Notes: a model not told the origin generated them from the letters alone. DNA of 64,000 bases from Mycobacterium heidelbergense (GCF_010730745.1 NZ_AP022615.1:1860001-1924000), one strand, 5' to 3'. Shown: positions 43,271-51,599, counted from the stretch's first letter. Numbers and translations are program-made.

Positions 43271-44377
43271 TTAGGCGACGGCCGGCAGTCGATCGACGGG
43301 CTTGGCCGGCGCGCCACGCCGCGACCAGGGCTCCGGGAACGTCAGTCTGACGATCTTGCGGACGACGGAGCCGAACTGCTTCAGCAGCGGGCCGCGGTGG
43401 TAGGGAATGCCGTAGCGCTCGCAGATCTCCTGCACCTCGGCCGCGATCTCGGCGTACCGGCGGGCCGGCATGTCCGGGAACAGGTGATGTTCGATCTGGT
43501 GCGACAGGTTGCCGGACAGCAGGTGAAAGAGCTTGCCGCCGGTCAGGTTTGCCGAGCCGAGGACCTGGCGGAAGTACCACATGCCGCGGGACTCGTCCTT
43601 GGTCTCTTCGACGGTGAATTCCTGGGTTCCGTCCGGGAAGTGGCCGCAGAAGATGATCATGTACGACCACACGTTGCGCATCAGGTTGGCCGACAGGTTG
43701 CCGGTGAAGACGAACGGGGCGAACGGCCCGGCCAGCAGCGGGAACGCGACGTAGTCCTTGAGCGTCTGCCGGCGCGTCTTTTTCCAGATCTCCCGCAGCA
43801 CCTCGCGCTTGTCGGTGAGCCTGATCTCCCCGGAACGGATGCGTTCCGTTTCCAGTTCGTGCAGCGCGACCCCGTACTGAAACAACACCATCAGCAGGAA
43901 CGCGTACACCGGGTTGCCGATGAAGTACGGCTCCCAGGGCTGGTCCTCGCTCATCCGCAGGATGCCGTAGCCGATGTCGCGGTCCATCCCCACGATGTTG
44001 GTGTGGGTGTGGTGCATGTAGTTGTGCGAGCGCCGCCATTGGTCTGCCGGGCAGGCCGTGTCCCACTCGAACGTGCGACCGGTAATGGCCGGGTCACGCA
44101 TCCAGTCGTACTGGCCGTGCATGACGTTGTGGCCGATCTCCATGTTGTCCAGGATTTTCGACAGGCCCAGCATCACGGTGCCGACCGGCCACGCCGGCGG
44201 CAGGAAGAGCAGGGCACGCCCGCCGACTTCCAGCGCCCGCTGGGCCTTGATGACGCGGCGGATGTAGTCGGCGTCCTTTTCGCCGAGGTCGGCCGTCACG
44301 CGTTCTTTGATGGCGTCGAGTTCGCGGCCGAACGCCTCGGCCTGCTCGGGGGTCAGGGTCATCTTGTTGTCTGACAT
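43271..44377 (-). CDS. Membrane fatty acid (acyl-CoA) desaturase, DesA3-like
   Basis: This 368-residue di-iron desaturase has three His boxes: HNVMH near residue 85, HNYMHH near 118 and HQIEHH near 305. Hydrophobic spans lie between them. It resembles DesA3 (Rv3229c), the stearoyl-CoA delta-9 desaturase that makes oleate precursors, though this copy is shorter at the C-terminus. GGAGG precedes ATG 44377. It lies 25 bases after the ferredoxin reductase gene, its likely electron donor. The exact double-bond position is not deducible. Confidence 0.92.
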   Translation of the reverse strand: MSDNKMTLTPEQAEAFGRELDAIKERVTADLGEKDADYIRRVIKAQRALEVGGRALLFLPPAWPVGTVMLGLSKILDNMEIGHNVMHGQYDWMRDPAITGRTFEWDTACPADQWRRSHNYMHHTHTNIVGMDRDIGYGILRMSEDQPWEPYFIGNPVYAFLLMVLFQYGVALHELETERIRSGEIRLTDKREVLREIWKKTRRQTLKDYVAFPLLAGPFAPFVFTGNLSANLMRNVWSYMIIFCGHFPDGTQEFTVEETKDESRGMWYFRQVLGSANLTGGKLFHLLSGNLSHQIEHHLFPDMPARRYAEIAAEVQEICERYGIPYHRGPLLKQFGSVVRKIVRLTFPEPWSRRGAPAKPVDRLPAVA

Positions 44378-44402
44378 GAGTTTTCCTCCATGAATCTTGT
44401 CT

Positions 44403-45488
44403 CTAGAGCGACAGATCGACGTCGCCGACCGGGACGGACACGCAGATCTGGACGTCCTCGTCCGGGGCGGTGGAGACGGCGCCGGTGACCAGGTTGCGCA
44501 CGGTGCCGGCGGTCTTGCGCCGGGTGCAGGTGTGGCAGATCCCCATCCGGCATCCGTTCTCCGGGGTCAGGCCGGCCGTTTCGGCCTGCTCCAGCAGCGG
44601 GCGACCGTCGTCCACCACGTCGATCCCGCTGTCGGCGAACGTGATTCGCCCGCCCGACGGATCGGCCGGCGCCTCCAACGCCGGGGGTACGAAGCTCTCG
44701 GTGTGCACGTTGTCGCAGTGCTCGCGTACGGCGTCGACCAAAGCCGTTGGCCCACAAACGAACACCGCATCGGGCGACGGCATGGCCGCGGTTAGGTGGT
44801 CGGCGTCGAAGCGGCCGACCAGGTCGCCGGCGCCGGAACGGGTGTAGCCGTGCAGAACGCGCACGCCCGGCATCGCGGCCAGTTCATCGCGATAGCACGC
44901 CTCGGCCGGTGTGCGGGCGTAGTGCACGAACGCGATCTCGCCCCGGTGGCGCTCCGCGATCAGCGTGCGCAGCATCGCCATGACCGGGGTGATGCCGCTG
45001 CCGCCGGAGACGAACAGGGCCCGTCGCGGCCGCACCGCCGGCAACACGAAGTCGCCGCCGACGCCGGCCAGGCCGACCACCATGCCGCGACGGGCACGCT
45101 CGTAGAGGTGGGTCGAGACCAGCCCGCCGTCGTGGTGACCGATCGTCAGCTCGAGGGTGGGGCTTGCTTCGGCGTTGGCCGGCGAGTAGCAGCGGGTGTG
45201 CCGGCGGCCGTCGATGTCGACCGTGAGGTTGACGTACTGACCGGCTTGGACGGCGTGGGTGGATGTGAAGCCCTCGTTGGGGGCGAGCGTGAGAGTGACG
45301 CTGCGCGGAGTGGTCCGGCGCACGTCGACGACCTTGGCGCGGGCCTCGCCCATCGTCCAGGTCGGCGCGACCAGCTCGGTGTAGCGGTCCACGCCGTGCG
45401 GGCCGGTGAGCAGGTCCAGCAGGTCCGAACCCAGGACCCGCCGCCGAAGGGTTCGGGTGAGATTCCGAGTCGGCATTTGAGTGAACAT
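44403..45488 (-). CDS. Flavodoxin/ferredoxin reductase with C-terminal 2Fe-2S domain
   Basis: This 361-residue protein has an FAD domain (RCYSPAN near residue 121), an NAD domain (SGGSGITPVMAML near residue 163) and a plant-type 2Fe-2S domain (CRMGICHTC and a final Cys near residue 350). It resembles Rv3230c, the NADPH-dependent donor to DesA3. The upstream sequence has no ribosome binding site. A -10 box TAACAG (45498-45503, minus strand) ends 9 bases before ATG 45488, so the mRNA is probably leaderless and starts inside a palindrome. It is cotranscribed with the desaturase. Confidence 0.93.
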   Translation of the reverse strand: MFTQMPTRNLTRTLRRRVLGSDLLDLLTGPHGVDRYTELVAPTWTMGEARAKVVDVRRTTPRSVTLTLAPNEGFTSTHAVQAGQYVNLTVDIDGRRHTRCYSPANAEASPTLELTIGHHDGGLVSTHLYERARRGMVVGLAGVGGDFVLPAVRPRRALFVSGGSGITPVMAMLRTLIAERHRGEIAFVHYARTPAEACYRDELAAMPGVRVLHGYTRSGAGDLVGRFDADHLTAAMPSPDAVFVCGPTALVDAVREHCDNVHTESFVPPALEAPADPSGGRITFADSGIDVVDDGRPLLEQAETAGLTPENGCRMGICHTCTRRKTAGTVRNLVTGAVSTAPDEDVQICVSVPVGDVDLSL

Positions 45489-45563
45489 ATGTACACACTG
45501 TTACCGGGTGACCCAGGTGGTCAAGTGTTTAGCCAGCTCTGTGGTAGGGTTCACATAGTGAAC
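45481..45563. promoter_or_regulatory. Divergent leaderless promoters with operators over both start codons
   Basis: GTGAACATATGTACAC (45481-45496) overlaps the reductase start codon, and GTTCAC-ata-GTGAAC (45549-45563) overlaps the TetR GTG. Minus-strand -35 TTGACC (45519-45524) and -10 TAACAG (45498-45503) serve the reductase. Plus-strand TAGGGT (45545-45550) lies 7 bases before the TetR GTG. The GTGAAC half-site resembles, from memory, that of the Pseudomonas desaturase regulator DesT. Confidence 0.65.
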
Positions 45564-46232
45564 AGCCGTACTCCTAGCTCACGACCGCGCCGGTCGGGGC
45601 GCGAGCGTTCCCGCGAGAGCCCGTCGCGCGAGGAACGCAAGGAGGCAACGCGCCGGGCCATCATCGCCGCGGCGCTGAGGCTGCTGCAGGACCGCAGCTT
45701 TTCCAGCCTGAGCCTGCGCGAGGTGACCCGCGAGGTCGGGATCGTGCCCGCGGCGTTCTACCGTCACTTCGAGTCGATGGAGGCCCTCGGCCTGGTATTG
45801 ATCGACGAATCGTTTCGCAGCCTGCGCGACACCCTGCGCGAAGCCCGCGCCGGCCGGCTCGACCCGAACCGGGTGATCGAGTCGTCGGTCGAGATCCTGA
45901 TCGCCAGCGTCGCCCAGCGGCGGGAGCACTGGCGCCTCATCGGCCGGGAGCGCAACAGCGGGCTGAGCGTGCTGCGCTACGCCATCCGCACCGAGATCCG
46001 GCTGCTCACCTCGGAGCTGGCGACCGATCTGGCGCGCTTCCCGGGGCTCAACGAGTGGTCCACGGAGGACCTCAACGTCCTGGCGACGCTGTTCGTGAAC
46101 GCGATGATCGTCATCGCCGAGGCGATCGAGGACGCGCAGAGCGCCGAGGCGCTGGAGGACATCCGGCGTATCGCCGTCAAGCAGTTGCGGATGATCGCCG
46201 TCGGCATCGCCGGCTGGCGGAGCGGTCCCTAG
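45558..46232 (+). CDS. TetR family regulator of the desaturase operon
   Basis: This 224-residue protein has an Arg/Ser-rich N-terminal extension (about 30 residues) before the helix-turn-helix (LSLREVTREVGIVPAAFYRHFESM, about residues 50-75). It is divergent from the reductase-desaturase operon and its GTG lies inside a perfect palindrome. By analogy with DesT-type regulators it may respond to acyl-CoA saturation. That function is inference from gene context. Confidence 0.9.
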   Translation: MNSRTPSSRPRRSGRERSRESPSREERKEATRRAIIAAALRLLQDRSFSSLSLREVTREVGIVPAAFYRHFESMEALGLVLIDESFRSLRDTLREARAGRLDPNRVIESSVEILIASVAQRREHWRLIGRERNSGLSVLRYAIRTEIRLLTSELATDLARFPGLNEWSTEDLNVLATLFVNAMIVIAEAIEDAQSAEALEDIRRIAVKQLRMIAVGIAGWRSGP

Positions 46233-46256
46233 GGACCGTCACGTCGTTGTCGGAGG

Positions 46257-46862
46257 TCACCGGGGCGCCCGCCACATCGCCCAGAGCGGCGGGCCGCCGT
46301 CGGGCAACGTGATCTCGCGGGTGACCGTGAACCCGAAACGCTCGTAGTACGGCACGTTTTCGGGCTTGGTCGACTCGAGATAGGCCGGGCAGTACTCGGC
46401 GTCGCAGCGGTCCAGCCGGGACCGCATCAGGGCCTGCCCGAAGCCGCGCCCCCGGACCGTCGGGTCGCTGCCGATCGCGGCCAAATACCAGTGCGGTTCC
46501 TCGGGGTGGGCACGCCTCATCAGTTCCTGCACCGCGCGTCCCCGCATCGAGCGGAGACCGAACACCCGGAGGAACGTCGGCATCATCGCCCACTGCTCTC
46601 GGCGCGTTCCCTGCCATTGACACGGCGGATCCCACAGCGCCGCCGCGCCGATGGCCGGACCATCGCGGGCCACCTCGACGCCGCCGTGGGCAAGGTGGTG
46701 GTGCCGGGTCATGGTCGCGAACATCCGGTACAGGTGCGCGGTCCGCGCCTCGGCATCGGGGAGGAGCCACATCATCACCGGGTCGTCGTCAAACGCCCGG
46801 GCCAGGGTGTGTGACAACTCGCGGATGTCGGCCTTGCGCGCCGGGCGCGCCCGGGGGGTCAC
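46257..46862 (-). CDS. GNAT family acetyltransferase (Rv0133-type)
   Basis: This 201-residue acyltransferase has the acetyl-CoA-binding motif A region IGSDPTVRGRGFGQALM near residue 128 and the C-terminal NVPYYERFGF. GTG 46862 gives MTPRARPARKADIRELS, the typical N-terminal strand, and the same length as I recall for Rv0133; the frame is open further upstream but overlaps fgd2. The acceptor is unknown. Confidence 0.88.
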   Translation of the reverse strand: MTPRARPARKADIRELSHTLARAFDDDPVMMWLLPDAEARTAHLYRMFATMTRHHHLAHGGVEVARDGPAIGAAALWDPPCQWQGTRREQWAMMPTFLRVFGLRSMRGRAVQELMRRAHPEEPHWYLAAIGSDPTVRGRGFGQALMRSRLDRCDAEYCPAYLESTKPENVPYYERFGFTVTREITLPDGGPPLWAMWRAPR

Positions 46863-46914
46863 CCTCGTCAGGCTAATGGGGTGTGACGCGCGGCGTGGCG
46901 GGTATCTCGACCCG

Positions 46915-47619
46915 GTGACGGGCATCTCGCGGCGGGCGTTCGGTCGGGTGGCCGCCGGCGCGGGCACCGGCGAGCGACTCAACGAGCAGGCCAGCACCAA
47001 CGCCTACGGCGACTACCGCGAGCGCCACGACCGGCTGATCGAGGCGATCGAACTGATCCGCCAACTGTGGAGTGGCTCGCGAATCTCCTTCGCGGGCCGC
47101 TACTTTCGGACGGACTCGGTGAAGCTGTACGACACCCCGGCCACGCCGCCGCCGATCTTCGTGGCCGCCGGCGGCCCCAAGAGCGCAAGGCTGGCCGGTC
47201 AATACGGCGACGGCTGGATCACGCAGGCCCGCGATGTCGCCGATTCGAAGTTGTTAGCCGCGTTCAGCGCCGGCGCGCAGGCCGCCGGTCGCGACGCCGC
47301 CACGCTGGAGAAGCGCGCCGAATTGTTCGCCGTCGTCGGCGATAACGACCAGGCCGCCCGCGCCGCGGTGTTGTGGCGCTTCACCGCCGGGGCCGTCGAC
47401 CAGCCCAATCCCGTCGAGATCCAGCGCGCCGCCGAGTCGAACCCCATCGACAAAGTGCTCGCCAACTGGACGGTAGGCACCGACCCCACCCCGCACGTCG
47501 ATGCCGTGCAGAAGGTCCTCGACGCGGGGGCCGTTCCGTTTTTGCACTTCCCGCAGGACGATCCCGTCGCCGCCATCGACTTCTACCGCGCCAACGTCTT
47601 GCCCAAACTGCATACTTGA
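46915..47619 (+). pseudogene. fgd2: Internally deleted fgd2 (F420-dependent hydroxymycolate dehydrogenase)
   Basis: The frame encodes 234 residues where the M. tuberculosis protein (Rv0132c) has about 360. The N-terminus keeps the twin-arginine motif (TGISRRAFG) but then jumps within GRVAAGAGTGERLNEQ to the middle of the TIM barrel. The following part matches the family to the end (YGDYRERHDRLIEAIELIRQLW onward). About 125 residues are missing in frame, including the region where the F420-dependent family carries its active-site His, Trp and Glu and the first barrel strands. It is unlikely to be active. An in-frame ATG at 46876 could extend it by 13 codons. Confidence 0.75.
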
Positions 47620-47623
47620 GCCC

Positions 47624-48076
47624 ATGCCGCAGGTTCCTCCGGCCCGTTATCTGTTGCGCGCCAAAGACCTGGCCGACGCCCGTTACGCCGAGCCGATCAC
47701 CGTCGATGATCTGGCCGCCGCCGCCGGACTCTCGCGCGCCCACTTCAGCCGCATGTTCGCTCGGACCTTCGGTGAATCACCCCGCTCGTACCTGCAGACG
47801 TGCCGGTTGGAACGGGCCGCCGCACTGCTGCGGTGCACCGACCGATCTGTCGCCGACATTGCCGTCATGGTCGGTCTGCGCAGCGTCGGTTCGTTCACCA
47901 CTGCCTTCGGCCGCGTGTATGGGTTGCCGCCCACCGCCTACCGGGCCAGCCTCCCGCCGGCGTCGGTGCACGCGCGGGTGCCGAGCTGCATTCTGCGACG
48001 GGATACCCGCCGGCCCCCCGAGGGCCGCGTCAAGACAGCACACGGGAAGAAGACGGACGGCGTGGACAGCCCGTAG
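47624..48076 (+). CDS. AraC family transcriptional regulator
   Basis: This 150-residue protein is a short AraC-type regulator consisting mainly of the two helix-turn-helix units: LADARYAEPITVDDLAAAAGLSRAHFSRMF (about residues 17-46) and VADIAVMVGLRSVGSFTTAFGRVYGLPPTAYR (about 75-106). It lacks an N-terminal sensor domain, and the C-terminus is basic. It lies 4 bases after the fgd2 remnant and 10 bases before a VOC gene. The pair AraC-VOC is common in actinobacteria, so it probably controls the next gene. Confidence 0.88.
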   Translation: MPQVPPARYLLRAKDLADARYAEPITVDDLAAAAGLSRAHFSRMFARTFGESPRSYLQTCRLERAAALLRCTDRSVADIAVMVGLRSVGSFTTAFGRVYGLPPTAYRASLPPASVHARVPSCILRRDTRRPPEGRVKTAHGKKTDGVDSP

Positions 48077-48086
48077 CGTCGTGCTC

Positions 48087-48509
48087 ATGTTGAAGATTGC
48101 GAGCGCCCATTTGTGGGTGCATGACCAGGATGTCGCACTCGAGTACTGGACCGAGAAGGTGGGCATGGAAGTGCGCCAAGATGTTTCGTTGCCCGAGCTG
48201 CACTTCCGGTGGTTGACGGTCGGCCCACCGGGCCAGGACGACGTGTCGATCGTCTTGATGGCGATTCCAGGTCCGCCGGTGATGGACGACGCGACCCGCA
48301 ATCAGGTGAGCGAAGTGATGTCGAAGGGTTTCGCCGGCACCGTGTTCCTGACCACCGATGACTGCCAGGCCACCTACGACGAGATGAAGTCGCGGGGCGT
48401 GGAGTTCACCGAGGAGCCGCACGAGATGCCCTACGGCATCGACTGCGGTTTCCGCGACCCATCCGGTAACAGCGTTCGGCTGACCCAATTGGCCCAGATC
48501 GGCGGCTGA
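48087..48509 (+). CDS. VOC (glyoxalase/bleomycin-resistance) family protein
   Basis: The 140-residue protein has the paired beta-alpha-beta-beta-beta modules of the vicinal oxygen chelate fold: LWVHDQDVALEYWTEKVGMEV at the N-terminus and VFLTTDDCQATYDEMKSRGVEF with YGIDCGFRDPSGNSVRL at the C-terminus. Members include glyoxalases, dioxygenases and drug-binding proteins. ATG 48087 begins LKIASAHLWV; GTG 48081 is an alternative. Function is not defined. Confidence 0.88.
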   Translation: MLKIASAHLWVHDQDVALEYWTEKVGMEVRQDVSLPELHFRWLTVGPPGQDDVSIVLMAIPGPPVMDDATRNQVSEVMSKGFAGTVFLTTDDCQATYDEMKSRGVEFTEEPHEMPYGIDCGFRDPSGNSVRLTQLAQIGG

Positions 48510-48546
48510 CCAGGCGGCCCACGTCCGCCGTCGCGATTAGGATGGT

Positions 48547-49896
48547 GTGGCTTCATCGACGAGGCCGGTGCGACGCCGCACCGGGGAACGGTTGGCCACG
48601 GTGTGGGACTTCGAAACGGACCCGGAATACCAGGCGAAGCTGGACTGGGTCGAAAAATTCATGGTCGACGAGCTGGAACCGCTCGATCTGGTCGCCCTTG
48701 ACCCGTATGACAAAAAGAACGCGGAGATGATGGCAATCCTGCGGCCGTTGCAACAGCAGGTGAAGGACCAGGGGCTGTGGGCCGCGCATCTGCGGCCCGA
48801 GCTCGGCGGCCAGGGCTTCGGCCAGGTCAAGCTCGCGCTGCTCAACGAGATCCTCGGGCGCTCCCGCTGGGCGCCGTCGGTGTTCGGCTGCCAGGCGCCG
48901 GACTCGGGCAACGCCGAGATCCTCGCGCTGTTCGGCACCGACGAACAGAAGGCGCGCTACCTGCAGCCGCTGCTCGACGGCGAGATCACCTCCTGCTATT
49001 CGATGACCGAACCGCAGGGCGGTTCCGACCCCGGGCAGTTCGTCACCGCCGCGACCCGCGACGGTGACTACTGGGTGATCAACGGCGAGAAGTGGTTTTC
49101 CACGAACGCCAAGCACGCGTCGTTTTTCATCGTCATGGCCGTCACCAACCCCGAGTCGCGCACCTACGACAAGATGTCGCTGTTCATCGTCCCGGCCGAG
49201 ACGCCGGGCATCGAGATCGTGCGCAACGTCGGGGTCGGGGCCGAGTCGTCGAAGCGTGCCAGCCACGGCTATGTCCGCTACACCGACGTCCGGGTGCCGG
49301 CCGATCACGTGCTGGGCGGCGAGGGCCAGGCGTTCATGATCGCGCAGACCCGGCTCGGCGGTGGCCGCATCCATCACGCGATGCGCACAATCGCGTTGGC
49401 GCGCAGTGCATTCGACATGATGTGTGAGCGCGCGGTGTCGCGGAAGACGAGGCACGGGCGGCTGTCCGATTTCCAGATGACGCAGGAGAAGGTCGCCGAC
49501 AGCTGGATTCAGATCGAACAGTTCCGGCTGCTGGTGCTGCGCACCGCGTGGTTGATCGACAAGCACCACGACTATCAGAAGGTGCGCCGCGACATCGCGG
49601 CGGTGAAGGTCGCCATGCCCCAGGTGCTCCACGACGTGGTGCAGCGGGCCATGCACCTGCACGGCGCGCTCGGCGTCTCCGACGAGATGCCGTTCGTCAA
49701 GATGATGGTGGCCGCCGAGTCGCTGGGCATCGCCGACGGCGCCACCGAGCTGCACAAGATGACGGTCGCCCGCCGCACGCTGCGTGAATACCAGCCCGTG
49801 ACAACGCCTTTCCCGTCACAGCACATACCGACCCGGCGCGCCGAAGCCCAGGCCCGGCTGGCCGAGCGCCTGGAACACGCGATCGCGGAGTTCTGA
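48547..49896 (+). CDS. fadE1: Acyl-CoA dehydrogenase FadE1
   Basis: This 449-residue flavoenzyme has the ACAD signature SCYSMTEPQGGSDPGQF near residue 156, INGEKWFSTNAKHAS near 180, and the C-terminal MHLHGALGVSDEMPF near 365. It dehydrogenates an acyl-CoA, by family of the ACAD10/11-like type. A start at GTG 48601 (MWDFETDPEYQAKL) is possible and removes an Arg-rich 18-residue leader. It follows the VOC gene by 37 bases. It corresponds to Rv0131c. Confidence 0.93.
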   Translation: MASSTRPVRRRTGERLATVWDFETDPEYQAKLDWVEKFMVDELEPLDLVALDPYDKKNAEMMAILRPLQQQVKDQGLWAAHLRPELGGQGFGQVKLALLNEILGRSRWAPSVFGCQAPDSGNAEILALFGTDEQKARYLQPLLDGEITSCYSMTEPQGGSDPGQFVTAATRDGDYWVINGEKWFSTNAKHASFFIVMAVTNPESRTYDKMSLFIVPAETPGIEIVRNVGVGAESSKRASHGYVRYTDVRVPADHVLGGEGQAFMIAQTRLGGGRIHHAMRTIALARSAFDMMCERAVSRKTRHGRLSDFQMTQEKVADSWIQIEQFRLLVLRTAWLIDKHHDYQKVRRDIAAVKVAMPQVLHDVVQRAMHLHGALGVSDEMPFVKMMVAAESLGIADGATELHKMTVARRTLREYQPVTTPFPSQHIPTRRAEAQARLAERLEHAIAEF

Positions 49897-49910
49897 CCCG
49901 ATATCCCCGG

Positions 49911-49968
49911 CGAGCAGACGCACAATCGCATTGCGCGGGCCCGCGCAATGCGATTCCGCGTCTGCTCG
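49911..49968. terminator. 29-bp-arm palindrome between convergent genes
   Basis: CGAGCAGACGC...GCGCGGG is followed at once by its complement, with 27 of 29 positions matching. It lies between the stops of fadE1 and htdZ and suits a bidirectional terminator. The outer arm resembles the hairpin at 13199-13246. Confidence 0.7.
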
Positions 49969-49990
49969 GCGCGGTTAACGCTCGGCGCGG

Positions 49991-50446
49991 TTAGGTGATG
50001 TAGCGGACGATGCTTTCGGCCACGCACGCCGGCTTGGGTGACCCGTCGATCTCGACGGTGGTCGACACGGTGGCCTGCACGGCGCCGTCGCCGAGGTCGT
50101 CGACGCTGACCAACGAGCTCTGGGCGCGCACCCTGGACCCGACGGGCACCGGGGCCGGGAAGCGAACCTTGTTGAGGCCGTAGTTGATTGCGAGCTTGAT
50201 GCCGTTGACGGTGTAGATCTGGTGCTGCAGCCGCGGCAGCAGCGCCAGGGTCATGAAACCGTGGGCGATGGTTTTGCCGAACGGGCCGGCCGCGGCGCGC
50301 TCCGGGTCGACGTGGATCCACTGGTGATCACCGGTCGCGTCGGCAAACAGGTTGACGTCCTGCTGGGTGATGGTCACCCAGTCGCTGTGCCCGAGGGTCT
50401 CGCCCGCCGCGGCGGCGAATTCGGCCACTGATTCGAAGGTGCGCAT
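49991..50446 (-). CDS. htdZ: (R)-specific 3-hydroxyacyl hydratase HtdZ (MaoC-like)
   Basis: This 151-residue hot-dog-fold enzyme hydrates trans-2-enoyl thioesters to (R)-3-hydroxyacyl thioesters. The hydratase-2 motif DATGDHQWIHVD gives catalytic Asp40 and His45, the same positions as in the M. tuberculosis enzyme (Rv0130). It converges on fadE1 across a palindrome. In M. tuberculosis the next gene is fbpC; here a 7-kb island intervenes. Confidence 0.95.
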   Translation of the reverse strand: MRTFESVAEFAAAAGETLGHSDWVTITQQDVNLFADATGDHQWIHVDPERAAAGPFGKTIAHGFMTLALLPRLQHQIYTVNGIKLAINYGLNKVRFPAPVPVGSRVRAQSSLVSVDDLGDGAVQATVSTTVEIDGSPKPACVAESIVRYIT

Positions 50447-50499
50447 GCGGTTTCTCCTTGGTTTCGGCTGCTAACACTAGCGCCGGGCGCGGCGGCCGG

Positions 50500-50901
50500 T
50501 TACCCAAGCGCGCCGATCGCCGCTTGCAGCTTGGCGGTGGCCTGATCCGCGACGTCCTGCAAAGCCCCCGCCTCACCTGTCACTTTGACCATGAGTTGGG
50601 GGTCCATCGCCTCGACGAGAACCGCGTCGCCCTCGCCGGCGGGGTCAGACCGCACCACCACGTTGCACGGCAGTAACTGGCCGATCTGGCGGTGGATGCC
50701 CAGCGCGCGGTGCGCCAGCACCGGGTTGCAGGCACCCAGGATGAGATAGTTCTCGATATCCTCCCCGAGCTTTTGCTTCAGCGTGGCCTTCACGTCGATC
50801 GTGGTCAGTACGCCGAAACCCTGATCGGCCAGCGCCTTTGTTGTCCGGTCCACCGCGTCCTCGAACGAGGTGTGCAGCGTGGTGCTCAGTCCTGATGTCA
50901 T
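50500..50901 (-). CDS. DUF302 domain protein
   Basis: This 133-residue protein is of the DUF302 family, with the conserved ENYLILGACNPVLA segment (Cys near residue 59) and LLPCNVVVR (Cys near 78). The family is often found with thiol, sulfur or copper genes, but its activity is not established. ATG 50901 has AAAGGTGAGGG upstream and is preferred to 50931. It is the last gene of a leftward unit with the DsbA-like protein and the CsoR-family repressor. Confidence 0.85.
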   Translation of the reverse strand: MTSGLSTTLHTSFEDAVDRTTKALADQGFGVLTTIDVKATLKQKLGEDIENYLILGACNPVLAHRALGIHRQIGQLLPCNVVVRSDPAGEGDAVLVEAMDPQLMVKVTGEAGALQDVADQATAKLQAAIGALG

Positions 50902-50952
50902 TTGTCCCTCACCTTTCCGCCTTGAACTCACCGAGATGTCGCGTCGCGCCGG

Positions 50953-51567
50953 CTAAGCCGCGGTGCGTGGCCGTTGCAGCTGGGTGAACTGTGGAGTTGC
51001 GGCCAGAGTGGCGACCGCGTCGAACAGTGCGATCGTTGCGCCCGCGTCGGGCAGCGCGGTCAGCACAGGCCCGAAAAATGTGTGTTCACCGATCCGCAGG
51101 ATCGGACTGCCCCCGGTTTCGCCGAGCGCGTCCTGTCCCGCCTGATGTTGTTGCCGCACAACCTCGTCCAGGGATGCGTCGGAGACGGCCGCGGCGGTGG
51201 CACCGCGGGCGCCCGCCATCATCAAAACGTGCGCCACGAGATCTGCGCCGACGGGTTCGGAACGGTCGAAGTATCGCTCGCCGAAGGCGAAATACGCGGC
51301 CACCCATCCGGCGGCGCCGTGTTCGCGGGCTATGGCCGCCATCAGCCGGCCGACCTGTTGCGAGTCACGCATCCGGGCCTGCTGCGCGGGCGCTAGTTCC
51401 CGGCCCTCGTTGAGGACCGCCAGATTCATGAGCTGCCAATCAATCGCCAACCCGGTCTTCTCGGCGACGGCGCGTAGCCAACGTGCGGTGTTCCAGGAGA
51501 ACGGACACACCGGGTCCAGCCAGAGTGTCGCCTTCGATTCGACTCGATCCGTGCTGGCAGAGTCCAT
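50953..51567 (-). CDS. DsbA-like (Rv2466c-type) thiol oxidoreductase with a single active-site Cys
   Basis: This 204-residue thioredoxin-fold protein has an inserted helical domain. The active site reads DPVCPFSW, with Cys21 but Ser24 in place of a second Cys. GGSPILRI is the cis-Pro loop. The sequence resembles Rv2466c, a mycothiol-dependent reductase whose site is CPWC. A single Cys would work through a mixed disulfide with mycothiol. GGGGAGG lies 6 bases before ATG 51567. It sits 32 bases after the CsoR-family gene and 51 before the DUF302 gene. Confidence 0.88.
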   Translation of the reverse strand: MDSASTDRVESKATLWLDPVCPFSWNTARWLRAVAEKTGLAIDWQLMNLAVLNEGRELAPAQQARMRDSQQVGRLMAAIAREHGAAGWVAAYFAFGERYFDRSEPVGADLVAHVLMMAGARGATAAAVSDASLDEVVRQQHQAGQDALGETGGSPILRIGEHTFFGPVLTALPDAGATIALFDAVATLAATPQFTQLQRPRTAA

Positions 51568-51599
51568 TTGCCGCCTCCCCTCGTTACGATCGCCCGCCA

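Noticed and set aside
41673..44066. Apparent 797-residue fusion upstream of the luciferase-like protein
   Set aside because: The frame is merely open through the SRPBCC and desaturase genes; real starts and ATGA coupling are clear inside it.
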